From the NCBI GenBank assembly GCA_964624465.1, contig CAZUZD010000082.1:1-20553 (forward strand): a stretch of 20,553 nucleotides of DNA. Direction: 5' to 3'. Shown here piece by piece: positions 1 to 7,964 of the stretch. The notes beneath the pieces are model-generated. The model did not search any database. It was not told the origin of the DNA and saw only the letters and a program-made list of their open reading frames with translations. The position numbers and the translations under genes are program-made. Source of the stretch: CAZUZD01 sp964624465 (GTDB lineage: Bacteria > Planctomycetota > Planctomycetia > Isosphaerales > Isosphaeraceae). The stretch's first letter is position 1; each line of letters opens with the position of its first letter.

Positions 1-1233
1 CCACGCGGCCGGCCCCGCCGTCCGCAGGCCGGCCAGCGCCAGCACGGCCGTCGGCAGCCCCAGGCCGACGGCCAGCTCCAGCGGGTTGAGCAGTTGCCAG
101 GCCAGGTACGAGCGCGGGAACTCGGCGTAGAACCGCGCGTGGTGATGCTGGTTCCACCACCAGATGACCAGGGGATTCGCCCCCGAGATCAGCCACCCCA
201 GCGCCGTCGGCCCGACGAACCCGACGCCCGTCCCGGCGATGAGGCCCAGGCGCCGCCGCCACGAGTCGTGCGGCCCGGTCGCGAGGATCACCGCGACGAC
301 GAGCCCGACGGCGAGGAAGGCGAGCGTGAGGAACATGCCGAGCGCCAGCACGACCCCGGCCAGCGCGGCGGCCAGGGGACGCCGGCGGGCGGCCAGCGCC
401 AGCGCGGAGGTGGCCAGCAGGGGGAAGGCGGTGTCGGCCCCGGGGCCGAACAGGATGGCCGAGGGGGCCAGCGGCCAGAGGCTTGCCGCCGCCCAGGCCC
501 TGGACGGGTCGAGCTGCGCCCGCGCCAGGGAGTAGAGCGGGACGACGGTGAGGGCGCAGGCGAGGAGGGTCAGCAGCGACATGGCCGTCAGGGTCGCCTT
601 CTCGGCCGTCGAGAGCGGGGCGGTCCCGCGTTCGATCTGGGCCAGGGCGCCGCGGGTGGGCGCCGGCGCCAGCCGCACGACCGCGCCGGCCAGCGCCGGG
701 CGGGCCCGCATCGTGTCGAGCAGCGCCCGCCACCCCAGCATCAGGCCGGGCGGGTGGGTGCCGATGTGCAGGGCATCCTGGTCCACCACCCAGGCGGGGT
801 ACCGGGACCAGAACCGCCAGGGGCCGTCGGGCATGCGGTCGTGGGCCACGGTGTAGTAGCCGTTGGGGCCCTCCCAGTAGGTGGCGAAGCCCCACTTCTC
901 CAGGCCGAACCCCGCCGGCGCTGCGCACAGGACCCCGAACTGCGCCACGGCCGCGCCCAGGGCCAGCGTGGCCAGCCAGCCCAGCCGGGCCCAGCGCGGC
1001 GGGGGCGTGGCCAGGGCGAGGGCACCCAGGGTGGCCAGGCCGATGTAGCCGAGGATCGCGAGCCCGCCCAGCAGTATCCCGCTGGGGTCAGAACCGAACC
1101 GCTGGGGCACGCGGCCCCAGGTCCACTCGCCCGTCAGGCCGAGCGGGAACCGGCCGCCGGCCACGGCCACGAGCAGCCCCGCGACGGGCAGGGCCAGGGC
1201 CAGGGTCCAGGCGGCGGCGGTGCGGACTCGCAT
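1..1233 (-). CDS. Polytopic membrane protein, GT-C glycosyltransferase-like (3' end outside window)
   Basis: The frame is open from an ATG at 1233 to the left edge: 411 codons without a stop, C-terminus missing. The product is hydrophobic from residue 5 on, with several Ala/Leu/Gly-rich helices. A soluble stretch around residues 105-165 is rich in Trp, Tyr, Asp and Pro and ends in HIGTHPPG (about residues 155-162). An HPP motif after the first large extracytoplasmic loop is characteristic of GT-C transferases using polyprenyl-phosphate sugars (PMT/ArnT-like), so a lipid-linked glycosyltransferase is the best guess; the acidic catalytic residues are not secure. There is no clear Shine-Dalgarno. 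A TAAGAT hexamer ends 8 bases before the ATG, so leaderless initiation is possible. The gene diverges from the MFS gene at 1413. It could instead be an uncharacterised planctomycete membrane family; the membrane call is firm, the function is not. Confidence 0.65.
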   Translation of the reverse strand, partial: MRVRTAAAWTLALALPVAGLLVAVAGGRFPLGLTGEWTWGRVPQRFGSDPSGILLGGLAILGYIGLATLGALALATPPPRWARLGWLATLALGAAVAQFGVLCAAPAGFGLEKWGFATYWEGPNGYYTVAHDRMPDGPWRFWSRYPAWVVDQDALHIGTHPPGLMLGWRALLDTMRARPALAGAVVRLAPAPTRGALAQIERGTAPLSTAEKATLTAMSLLTLLACALTVVPLYSLARAQLDPSRAWAAASLWPLAPSAILFGPGADTAFPLLATSALALAARRRPLAAALAGVVLALGMFLTLAFLAVGLVVAVILATGPHDSWRRRLGLIAGTGVGFVGPTALGWLISGANPLVIWWWNQHHHARFYAEFPRSYLAWQLLNPLELAVGLGLPTAVLALAGLRTAGPAAW

Positions 1234-1306
1234 GGGTCGCGATCTTAACCGGCCCCGGCGCCCCGAAAAACCCCCGCCGCTCGGTTGCGGCGCCGCGGTG
1301 CGGATG

Positions 1307-1321
1307 GTCTGATCGTCAGAC
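1307..1321. promoter_or_regulatory. 15-bp palindrome in the divergent gap, operator candidate
   Basis: GTCTGA and TCAGAC form a perfect 6-bp dyad separated by TCG. It lies 92 bases upstream of the MFS gene and 74 bases upstream of the divergent membrane-protein gene. Size and symmetry suit a dimeric repressor site, but no regulator gene is adjacent and no second copy was found in the window. Confidence 0.35.
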
Positions 1322-1412
1322 TCCCGGGCCACCCGGCCCCGCCCGCCGCCCTCCCGCACCGGATTCGCCACGCCCCCCTCGCCATCGCGCGAGCGCTCGA
1401 GGATCGCCCCCC

Positions 1413-2909
1413 ATGCACTTCGAGACGTCGCAGCCGGGCCGACCCGGAACCGCCGGCCCCGTCGACGGCCGCCCCTGGTACCAGCTCCTGAACCGGTACC
1501 ACTGGTTCGTCCTGGTCGTCGCCGTGCTCGGCTGGTCGTTCGACACCATGGACCAGCAGCTCTTCAACCTGGCCCGCCGGCCCGCGATGAACGAGCTGCT
1601 GGCGCCTCCGACGGCGGCCGGGCCCGTGGCCACCCCCGCCCCCGCCCTGGCCAGCCCCGGAGCGGTCGACATCCCCCGGGCCCAGGTGCTGCCCTCGAAG
1701 GAGCGGGTCGACTGGGCGACGACGGTCGCGACCTCGATCTTCATGGTCGGCTGGGCCATCGGCGGGCTGATCTTCGGCGTGCTGGGCGACAAGATCGGTC
1801 GCACCCGCACCATGATGCTCACGATCCTGCTGTACTCGTTCTTCACCGGCCTGAGCGCCTTCGCCACCGGGTTCGCCGACTTCTGCCTGTACCGGTTCCT
1901 GACCGGCCTGGGCGTCGGCGGCGAGTTCGCCGTGGGCGTGGCGCTGGTGGCGGAGGTGATCCCCGAGCGGGCTCGCACGCCGGCGCTGGGCTGGTTGCAG
2001 GCGTTCTCGGCGGTGGGGAACATCACGGCGGCCCTGATCAGCATCGGCCTGGGCACGCTCCAGCGGTCGGGCTCGCTGCCCTGGGGGATGAGCCCCTGGC
2101 GGCTGATGTTCCTCGTCGGCGCGCTGCCGGCCCTGCTGGCGGTGGTGGTGCGGGCCGGCCTGAAGGAGCCCGAGCGCTGGCAGGCCGCGGCCTCGGGACC
2201 CGGCGGTGCGCCCCAGCTCGGTTCGCTGCGGGAGCTCTTCGGTGACCCGACGCTGCGGCGGAACACGATCGTGGGCATGCTGCTGGCCTTCGCCGGCGTC
2301 GTCGGGCTCTGGGGCATCGGCTTCTTCAGCTTCGACGTCTTCCGGCTCGCCTTCCGCCAGATCCTCGAACGCCAGGGCCTCAAGGGCGCGGCGCTCGACG
2401 GCCAGCTCACGACCTACACCGGCTACATCTCGCTGTTCCAGAACACCGGCGCGTTCCTGGGCGTCTACGCCTTCTCGCGGGTCACGCAGAAGTTCGGCCG
2501 TAAGCCCACGTTCGCCCTGTTCTTCGTACTGGCGATGCTCTCGACGGCCGCCACGTTCTGGTTCGTGGGCCGCGTCGGCGGCCTGGGGGCGGCGTACGGC
2601 ATGGTCTTCGTGATGGGCTTCTGCCAGATCGCCCTGTTCGGCGGCTACGCGATCTACTTCCCCGAGCTGTTCCCGACCCGGCTGCGGAGCACCGGCACGT
2701 CGTTCTGCTACAACGTCGGCCGGCTGGTGGCGGCGATCGGCCCGCTGTTCCTGGGCTACCTGACCAGCGGGGTCTTCGCCGGGCTGAAGTCCTCGGGCGA
2801 CGACTGGCCGATGCGGGCGGCGTGCGTGAGCATGTGCGCCTGCTTCCTGATCGGCCTGGCCGCCCTGCCCTTCGCCCCCGAGACCAAGGACCGCCCCCTG
2901 CCGCAGTGA
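1413..2909 (+). CDS. MFS transporter, sugar/metabolite:H+ symporter type
   Basis: A 498-residue, roughly 12-helix inner-membrane transporter. TM1 carries the FDTMDQQL motif typical of metabolite:proton symporters. The loop 2-3 signature GDKIGRTR is at residues 125-132, followed by RFLTGLGVGGE in TM4 and PERAR after it. The second half has PELFPTRLRSTG, the usual signature of the sugar/organic-ion porter clan (PF00083), and the tail ends PETKDRPLPQ as in that family. CGAGGA at 1398-1403 fits the ATG at 1413. An unusually long Ala/Pro-rich loop (about residues 52-100) separates TM1 from TM2. Nothing nearby identifies the substrate. The 25-base gap to the convergent gene at 2935 shows no convincing terminator. 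Confidence 0.9.
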   Translation: MHFETSQPGRPGTAGPVDGRPWYQLLNRYHWFVLVVAVLGWSFDTMDQQLFNLARRPAMNELLAPPTAAGPVATPAPALASPGAVDIPRAQVLPSKERVDWATTVATSIFMVGWAIGGLIFGVLGDKIGRTRTMMLTILLYSFFTGLSAFATGFADFCLYRFLTGLGVGGEFAVGVALVAEVIPERARTPALGWLQAFSAVGNITAALISIGLGTLQRSGSLPWGMSPWRLMFLVGALPALLAVVVRAGLKEPERWQAAASGPGGAPQLGSLRELFGDPTLRRNTIVGMLLAFAGVVGLWGIGFFSFDVFRLAFRQILERQGLKGAALDGQLTTYTGYISLFQNTGAFLGVYAFSRVTQKFGRKPTFALFFVLAMLSTAATFWFVGRVGGLGAAYGMVFVMGFCQIALFGGYAIYFPELFPTRLRSTGTSFCYNVGRLVAAIGPLFLGYLTSGVFAGLKSSGDDWPMRAACVSMCACFLIGLAALPFAPETKDRPLPQ

Positions 2910-2934
2910 GGCCGCAGGCCCCTGGGCCCGCTGG

Positions 2935-3444
2935 TCAATCGTTGGCCGGATCGGACTCAGCCTGGGCGGCGTTGCGCTCCTGGAGGTGCTGCCAGACGGC
3001 GGCGATGCCGGGCGTGAGGCCCGAGGTGCTCAGGGTCACGTCGCCGTAGCCCATCGCCCGGTTGGGGGCCTGCAGCCGCCGCCGCCAGCCGCTCAGGCGG
3101 GCGGACCGGGGCACGGGGTCGACCAGGTCGATGCAGAGGAAGTGCGACGAGAAGACCGAGGCCAGGTGGATCGAGCGGATCTCCGACCAGGCGATCCGGC
3201 CGTCGGGCACGCGGCGGTCCTCGATGCCGTGGTCGTCGATGATCAGCTGCGGCCCGCGCCGGAGCCACTGCCGGGGGATGACGTAGAGCCCCAGCGCGAA
3301 CAGCGGCAGCCCGACGGCGCCGGCCGCTCGCACCATCAGGCCGGGCTGGGCCAGCGACCAGACGCACAGGGCGATCAGCGCTAGCTCCAGGATGAGCAGG
3401 CCCGCCAGCCTCGCCCCCGAGTTGCGGCATTCGAGCGGGGCCAT
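2935..3444 (-). CDS. Two-helix membrane protein resembling the STM3941 family
   Basis: A 169-residue protein from an ATG at 3444, preceded by GGGAG about nine bases upstream. A longer in-frame start exists, but its extra N-terminus is low-complexity Arg/Pro/Ser. Two hydrophobic helices (about residues 12-32 and 39-56) are followed by a basic cytoplasmic domain with a run reading LIIDDHGIEDRR then IAWSEIRSIHL. The pattern of two helices followed by a beta-rich domain with a W-x-x-I turn resembles STM3941-type, PH-like proteins of unknown role. It lies 49 bases after the coiled-coil gene on the same strand and is probably co-transcribed with it. Function unknown. Confidence 0.7.
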   Translation of the reverse strand: MAPLECRNSGARLAGLLILELALIALCVWSLAQPGLMVRAAGAVGLPLFALGLYVIPRQWLRRGPQLIIDDHGIEDRRVPDGRIAWSEIRSIHLASVFSSHFLCIDLVDPVPRSARLSGWRRRLQAPNRAMGYGDVTLSTSGLTPGIAAVWQHLQERNAAQAESDPAND

Positions 3445-3493
3445 CGCGGGTGCTCCCGGGTCTGGGCGTGGCGGCGGGCGGCGCGGCGGCCGC

Positions 3494-5152
3494 TCAGTTG
3501 CCGCCCTTGCGGACGCGGTCGAAGTAGCCCTGGACGTGCTTCTTGTACTCGCCGGGGATCTTCTGGTCGGTGAGGGCCTCGGCGGCGGCGCCGGCGGCGG
3601 CCTCGACCTGGCCCTGGATCTCGAGCAGGCTCTCGCCACGCACCTGTTTCGACGGGTCGGAGAACCCGCCCAGGATCGCCTTGCCCTTGGTGATCTGCTG
3701 GCGGACCTTCGAGTCGTAGGCGGCGGTGTCGTCAGGGGCCTCGGGCCGGTCGCCCTGGCCGCGACCGCGGCCCATGCCGTTGCCAGTGCCGCCGGGTCGG
3801 TTCCCCTGGCCCAGCAGGTTCGAGCCCTCCAGGCCCTCGCCGATCTGGCTGGAGCCCTCGCCGTTCATGCCGTTCTTGGCGTCCTGCAGGTCGGCCATGG
3901 CGCCGTCGAGGGCCTCAAGCTGCTGCATGGCCTGGGCCATCTCCTTGAGCTGCTGCTCGCTGGTGCCCAGCGCCTCGGCGGCCTTCTTCATGTCCCCCTG
4001 GGCCATCTGCTTCTGCGCCTCGCCGAGCTTCGAGGCCAGGCCCTGGAGCTGCTGCATCTGCTGCGACTGCTGCTGGAGCTTGGCCATCTGCTGCTCGAAC
4101 ATTTCCTTGGAGATCTGGCCCTTCTCGAGCGCCTCCTTGAGCTGTTGCTGGCGCTGCTCCTGGTTGGCCATCTGCTCGAGCTGCTGCTTCATCGCGCCGA
4201 GCTGCTGCTTGAGCTGCTCCTTCTGGGGCTCGGAGAGCTCCCCCTTGGCGAGCTTCTCGCCGAGCTGCTTGAGCTGCTCGGCGGCCTTCTGGTAGTCCCC
4301 CTTGGCCAGCTCCTTGGCGAAGGAGTCGGCTGGGCCGCCCTTGCCCAGGTCCTTGAGCTGCTCGAGCTGGCGGCTCATCTGCTCGGCCTGGCCCAGCTCC
4401 TTCTGGCGCTCCTTGACGGCGTCGGCCAGCTTGTTGAGCTGGACCATCGCCTGCTGCTTGTCGGCCGGCGGGCTCTTGGCGAGGTCCTCGACGGCCTTCT
4501 GGAGCTCGGCGACGAGCTTCGCCGTCTCGGTCGCCTCCACGCCGGTCAGGGCCTTCTTCTTCTCCTCCAGCCGCTTGCTGGTGGCGAGCATGGCCCGCTG
4601 CACCGCCTGCTTGTCGACCTTCTTCGCCTCGGGCTTGCGGGCGGTTCCCGCCGCGGCCAGGGCGCGGCCGAGCAGGTCCTCGGGCAGGGCCGCCAGCCCC
4701 AGCGCCAGCAGCGCCGGCACGATCGGGATCCAGGCCAGCCGCGGCCGCGTGAGCCCGAAGCGGCTGCCGATGTCGAGCGCCTCGACGTGCCGGATCGCGT
4801 CCTGCACCAGGGCCTGCCCGACCGGCGACTGCCGCACGGCGTCCGGCAGCGCCAGCGCGGTGCTGAGCCGCTCGTTCAGGCCGAAGGCGTGGTCGATCGC
4901 CACGGCGGCGTCGTGCCGGCTCGGGCCGCTGAGCGCGGCGATCAGCGCCGCCGCCAGCACCGCCAGCGCGGCCCCGACGGCCAGCGGCAGCCACCAGGCC
5001 CCCGGCAGGCTCAGGGGCGAGAATCGCACCACAGCCACGGCCACCGCCCCCAGCGACAGCCCGGCCAGGGCGCACCAGACGAGCACCCCCAGGAACCGCT
5101 GCAGCCGCATCCGCCGCCACGCCCGCCCGATCGGTCCGTCGAACTCGCGCAT
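3494..5152 (-). CDS. Membrane-anchored Gln-rich coiled-coil protein (DUF4175-like)
   Basis: A 552-residue protein. I chose the ATG at 5152 (MREFDGPIGR) because GGGAG lies upstream and the 65 in-frame residues before it are Arg/Pro-rich. Helices at about 19-43 and 52-75 are followed by a region reading AIDHAFGLNERLSTAL (residues 86 on), typical of DUF4175-type membrane proteins, and a third hydrophobic stretch near 138-156. From about 175 to 430 it is a long Gln/Lys/Glu/Leu coiled coil. A Gly-rich linker follows (about 435-470), then a C-terminal block ending YKKHVQGYFDRV, a Tyr-x3-Val-x2-Tyr-Phe ending that I associate with large planctomycete membrane proteins. The cytoplasmic coiled coil suggests a structural or partner-binding role; no enzymatic motif is visible. 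It heads a probable two-gene operon. Confidence 0.8.
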   Translation of the reverse strand: MREFDGPIGRAWRRMRLQRFLGVLVWCALAGLSLGAVAVAVVRFSPLSLPGAWWLPLAVGAALAVLAAALIAALSGPSRHDAAVAIDHAFGLNERLSTALALPDAVRQSPVGQALVQDAIRHVEALDIGSRFGLTRPRLAWIPIVPALLALGLAALPEDLLGRALAAAGTARKPEAKKVDKQAVQRAMLATSKRLEEKKKALTGVEATETAKLVAELQKAVEDLAKSPPADKQQAMVQLNKLADAVKERQKELGQAEQMSRQLEQLKDLGKGGPADSFAKELAKGDYQKAAEQLKQLGEKLAKGELSEPQKEQLKQQLGAMKQQLEQMANQEQRQQQLKEALEKGQISKEMFEQQMAKLQQQSQQMQQLQGLASKLGEAQKQMAQGDMKKAAEALGTSEQQLKEMAQAMQQLEALDGAMADLQDAKNGMNGEGSSQIGEGLEGSNLLGQGNRPGGTGNGMGRGRGQGDRPEAPDDTAAYDSKVRQQITKGKAILGGFSDPSKQVRGESLLEIQGQVEAAAGAAAEALTDQKIPGEYKKHVQGYFDRVRKGGN

Positions 5153-5222
5153 GGTCGAAGGGCTCCCGGGAGACCGGAACCGAAGGCTGAACCTGGGCCG
5201 GCCCGTGCACGGTCCTCGGACT

Positions 5223-5251
5223 AATGTAGGCGAGGCGGCGGCGGGGATCAA
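5223..5251 (-). promoter_or_regulatory. Candidate sigma-70 promoter for the coiled-coil gene
   Basis: On the minus strand TTGATC (5251-5246) and TACATT (5228-5223) are separated by exactly 17 bases, each matching the consensus at 4 of 6 positions. The -10 box ends 70 bases before the ATG at 5152. On the opposite strand TATGAT at 5287-5292 is a possible -10 for folB, but no good -35 stands in front of it. Confidence 0.4.
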
Positions 5252-5349
5252 GCCGGAGCGGGGCCGGCGCCCGGCGGCGGCTCGGCTATGATGCACCCGG
5301 GGCCGGCGCCACGGCCCGTCCGTCCGACCGACCCCGGAGCCACGCACCG

Positions 5350-5715
5350 ATGGACAAGGTCCTGATCCGCGACCTGGTCGTCTCGGCGATCATCGGGATC
5401 CACGAGCACGAGCGGCACGCGCCCCAGCCGATCCTGGTCAACCTGGAAATCTTCACCGACCTGAGGCGGCCGGGGGAAACCGACCGCATTGCCGACTGCG
5501 TAGACTATCAGCGGGTGGCCGACGCCGTGATCCGCCACGCCGGCGAGGCGCGTCGGCTGACCGTCGAGGCCCTCGCGGCCGACGCGGCCCGGATCGTCCT
5601 GGCCGTGCCCGGCGTCGAGCGGGTGATCGTGCGGGTCGAGAAACCCGAGGCGCTGCCGTACTGCCGCACCGTGGGGGTCGAGATCGACCGCCGACGGGCC
5701 GACGGGCCGGCCTGA
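5350..5715 (+). CDS. folB: Dihydroneopterin aldolase
   Basis: A 121-residue protein matching FolB over its full length. FolB converts 7,8-dihydroneopterin to 6-hydroxymethyl-7,8-dihydropterin and glycolaldehyde, a step in folate synthesis, in the cytoplasm. Family marks seen: VVSAIIGIHEHER at the N-terminus, catalytic-type Tyr53 (VDYQRVAD), the pterin-anchoring Glu73 in LTVEALA, and catalytic Lys98 in VEKPEALPYC. Length agrees with the usual 115-125 residues. It is first of a same-strand run with folK, a VUT-family transporter and a RibD_C reductase. The 114-base gap to the preferred folK start still fits one transcript. FolB-like proteins can also have epimerase or oxygenase activity, which sequence cannot exclude. 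Confidence 0.93.
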   Translation: MDKVLIRDLVVSAIIGIHEHERHAPQPILVNLEIFTDLRRPGETDRIADCVDYQRVADAVIRHAGEARRLTVEALAADAARIVLAVPGVERVIVRVEKPEALPYCRTVGVEIDRRRADGPA

Positions 5716-5829
5716 GCCCAGCGATCTCGACGCCGGCGATCGCGACGCCCGGCTGATGGGGTCGATTCGCAGCGAAGGATGAGCCGCGCGGGTGCGGCCG
5801 CTCGCCCCGGGACGATGGAGGCGGTGGAC

Positions 5830-6366
5830 ATGGTGGCCGACCGATCCGGACTCGCCACGGCCCCCGACCGGCCCGAGCATCGCGCGTGCCTGGGCCTGGG
5901 ATCGAATCGCGAGCCCGAGCGATTCCTGCGGCTGGCCCTGGCGCGGCTCCGCGAGCTGACCGCCGTGCAGGCCGTCTCGACTGCCTGGGAGTCGCCCGAC
6001 ATCGACGGCCACGGCCCCGACTACGTCAACGCGGCCGTCGCCATCCGGACCCCCCTGGGCCGCGAGCCGCTGATCGCCCAGCTCAAGGCCCTGGAGGCGG
6101 AGCTCGGCCGGCAGCGGCACGCTGGACCCGACGCGGGGGTGACGATCGACCTCGACCTGATCCTCTTCGATGACGAGGTGCTCGAGGCGGATCTCTGGAC
6201 CCAGGCGCATCGCGCCCTGCCGGTCTCCGAGGTGGTCGCGGGCCTGCGGGCCCCTGGCGGCGAGTCGCTGGGCCACCTGGCCGCCAATCTGGCCGTCGTC
6301 AGCCCCATCCGCCCGCGCCCCGAGCTGCTGCCCGAGGCGACGGTGCTGTCCCACTCCGCGTCCTGA
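5830..6366 (+). CDS. folK: Divergent HPPK-like protein (hydroxymethyldihydropterin pyrophosphokinase)
   Basis: HPPK transfers pyrophosphate from ATP to 6-hydroxymethyl-dihydropterin. I prefer the ATG at 5830 (178 residues): GGAGG at 5817-5821 is ideally spaced. Earlier in-frame ATGs at 5779 and 5815 have poor sites, and family similarity starts at residue 20. Family features: CLGLGSN (20-26), an acidic segment with PDYVNAAVAIRT, GRQR (93-96), and the Mg-binding pair D107/D109 in TIDLDLILF. Aligned without gaps to E. coli HPPK (from memory), Arg88, Trp89 and Arg92 correspond to Pro, Asp and Val. The usual PHP...R..F/V-L-x-PL segment is reduced to QAHRALPVSEVVAG, so the Arg121 equivalent also seems absent. 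The fold and metal site look intact but ATP/pterin loop residues are altered. It may be a slow HPPK or act on a different pterin. Confidence 0.75.
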   Translation: MVADRSGLATAPDRPEHRACLGLGSNREPERFLRLALARLRELTAVQAVSTAWESPDIDGHGPDYVNAAVAIRTPLGREPLIAQLKALEAELGRQRHAGPDAGVTIDLDLILFDDEVLEADLWTQAHRALPVSEVVAGLRAPGGESLGHLAANLAVVSPIRPRPELLPEATVLSHSAS

Positions 6367-6401
6367 TCCACCGCGAACGCCCGGTCAACCCTGCCCCCTG
6401 G

Positions 6402-7151
6402 ATGGTCCCCGCCCCCATGTCGCAACTCGCCGATCCGCCCCAGCCGCAGTCCCGCCCCGACCCCCAGGCGCCGCCGCTGGAACGCTCGTACAAGTACTTC
6501 GACACCCTGATGGTCGCCTTCGTGACCGTCCTGATCTGCAGCGAGTTCATCGCCGCGTCGAAGATCGCCCGCATCGGCACCTTCGAGTTCGGCGCCGGCG
6601 TCGTCTTCTTCCCCCTGAGCTACCTCTTCGGCGACATCCTCACCGAGGTCTACGGCTACGCCCGCTCGCGGAAGGTGATCTGGGCCGGATTCACCTCGCT
6701 GATCTTCGCGACCATCATGGCCAAGGTCATCCTCGTGTTGCCCCCGGCGCCCGGGTGGCCGCACCAGGAGGCGTGGGAGACCGTGTTCGCCAACTCGTGG
6801 CGGATCGTCGCCGCCAGCCTGATCGCGTTCCTCGCGGGCGAGTGGGTCAACTCGGTCGTGCTGGCCAAGATGAAGGTCTGGACCGGCGGCAAGCACCTGT
6901 GGAGCCGCACCATCGGCTCGACGATCGCCGGCGAGGCGGTCGACTCGGCGCTCTTCTACCCGCTGGCGTTCCTCGGCCTCTGGAGCACGCAGCAGGTCAT
7001 CAACGTCATGATCGCCAACTACATCATGAAGGTGGCCACCGAGGTCATCCTCACCCCGTTCACCTACAAGGTGGTGGCCGCGCTCAAGAAGGCCGAGGGC
7101 GAGGACTTCTTCGACTACGACACCAACTTCAGCCCGATCCCCGGCGGCTGA
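6402..7151 (+). CDS. VUT family (YhhQ/DUF165) queuosine-precursor-type transporter
   Basis: A 249-residue inner-membrane protein with about six helices. It shows hallmarks of the VUT/YhhQ family: SEFIAASKI in TM1, FPLSYLFGDILTEVYGYARSR in the first half, then FLAGEWVNSVVLAKMK, SRTIGSTIAGEAVDSALFYPLAF and a helix ending NYIMKVATEVILTPFTYKVV. Characterised members import queuine or the 7-deazaguanine precursors preQ0/preQ1. Start is 6402 or 6417; neither has a strong Shine-Dalgarno, and the ATG at 6417 has GGATGG about ten bases upstream. The stop lies three bases before the next gene, implying co-transcription. No queuosine synthesis gene is in the window. The pterin genes alongside raise the possibility of a related heterocycle as substrate, but that is inference. 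Confidence 0.88.
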   Translation: MVPAPMSQLADPPQPQSRPDPQAPPLERSYKYFDTLMVAFVTVLICSEFIAASKIARIGTFEFGAGVVFFPLSYLFGDILTEVYGYARSRKVIWAGFTSLIFATIMAKVILVLPPAPGWPHQEAWETVFANSWRIVAASLIAFLAGEWVNSVVLAKMKVWTGGKHLWSRTIGSTIAGEAVDSALFYPLAFLGLWSTQQVINVMIANYIMKVATEVILTPFTYKVVAALKKAEGEDFFDYDTNFSPIPGG

Positions 7152-7154
7152 GCC

Positions 7155-7937
7155 ATGCCCGACCCCACCGCCCCCCCGACGCCGCCAGCCGGCCGGCCGT
7201 TCGTGATGTCGAACAACGCCATGACCGCCGACGGCAAGCTCTCGCTGGCCAGTCCCGGCGGCATGGTCATCTTCGGCAGCCCCGACGACCGCGCCGAGAT
7301 GGAGCGGCTGCGGGCCCTGGCCGACGCCATCCTCATCGGCGGCGGCTCGGTCCGCACCGAGGACGCCCCCCTGCTGATCCGCGACCCCGCCGTCCAGGCC
7401 CGGCGGCTGGCGACCAAGGGGGCGCCCCAGGCGCTCAACGTGAGCGCCTTCTCCGTGCTGCCGCCCGATCTGGGCGACCGTCGCTTCTTCACCTGCCCCG
7501 ACACCGAGCGGCTCGTCTTCACCACGGCCCGCTCCACCCCCGAGCAGATCGCCGGGGCGTCGCGGTTCGCCCGGGTCGAGGTGGTCGGCGCCGACGCGGA
7601 CGGTCACGTCGACCTGGTCGAGGCGCTGGCACGGCTGAAAGAGCTCGGGGTCGACACGCTGCTGCTCGAGGGCGGCGGGGGGCTGAACTTCTCGATGTTG
7701 CGGGCCGGGCTGGTGGATGAGATCCACCTGACCGTCTGCCCGTTCCTGTTCGGCGGCGCCGGCGCCCCGACCCCGTTCGACGGCGCCGGCCTGACCCGCG
7801 AGGAGATCCGCCGCCTCCGGCTCCGGGCGCACCGGGTCGGCGGCCACGGCGAGCTGTTCCTCGTCTACGACGTGCTGCCAGGGACCGCGACCGTCACCCC
7901 CAGCCCGCGCCTCGGCCACGGCTGGCAGGTGAGCTGA
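7155..7937 (+). CDS. RibD C-terminal-type (DHFR-like) pyrimidine/pterin reductase
   Basis: A 260-residue NAD(P)H-dependent reductase of the RibD_C superfamily, which reduces the ribosylamino-pyrimidine intermediate of riboflavin synthesis or related substrates. Diagnostic blocks: SNNAMTADGKLS near residue 19, DAILIGGGSVRTEDAPLL around 56-73, and LLLEGGGGLNFSMLRAGLVDEIHLT followed by FLFGG in the second half. It has no N-terminal deaminase domain, so it is a stand-alone reductase, not bifunctional RibD. It starts three bases after the transporter's stop. Dihydromethanopterin reductase DmrA is also DHFR-related, so with folB and folK upstream a dihydropterin reductase role is possible. I cannot separate these options from sequence. 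It converges with the bicupin gene over 27 bases. Confidence 0.85.
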   Translation: MPDPTAPPTPPAGRPFVMSNNAMTADGKLSLASPGGMVIFGSPDDRAEMERLRALADAILIGGGSVRTEDAPLLIRDPAVQARRLATKGAPQALNVSAFSVLPPDLGDRRFFTCPDTERLVFTTARSTPEQIAGASRFARVEVVGADADGHVDLVEALARLKELGVDTLLLEGGGGLNFSMLRAGLVDEIHLTVCPFLFGGAGAPTPFDGAGLTREEIRRLRLRAHRVGGHGELFLVYDVLPGTATVTPSPRLGHGWQVS

Positions 7938-7964
7938 CGGACTGCGGACGGCCCCCGGCGGCGA

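Noticed and set aside
94..1248. 384-residue plus-strand frame
   Set aside because: Its product is Gly/Pro/Arg/Gln low complexity with no fold. The minus frame encodes a credible membrane protein open to the left edge.
3392..5224. Long leucine-rich open frame on the plus strand
   Set aside because: It is the antisense of the Gln/Lys-rich coiled-coil gene: CTG/CAG codons read backwards give Leu runs. The minus frame has membrane helices, a family-like C-terminus and a ribosome site.
5779..5829. Earlier folK start codons at 5779 and 5815
   Set aside because: Poor or absent spacing for a Shine-Dalgarno, whereas GGAGG is well placed for the ATG at 5830. The extra residues fall outside the conserved domain.
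7155..7937. Bifunctional RibD deaminase-reductase
   Set aside because: The zinc deaminase domain (H-x-E and PCxxC) is absent; only the reductase domain is encoded.
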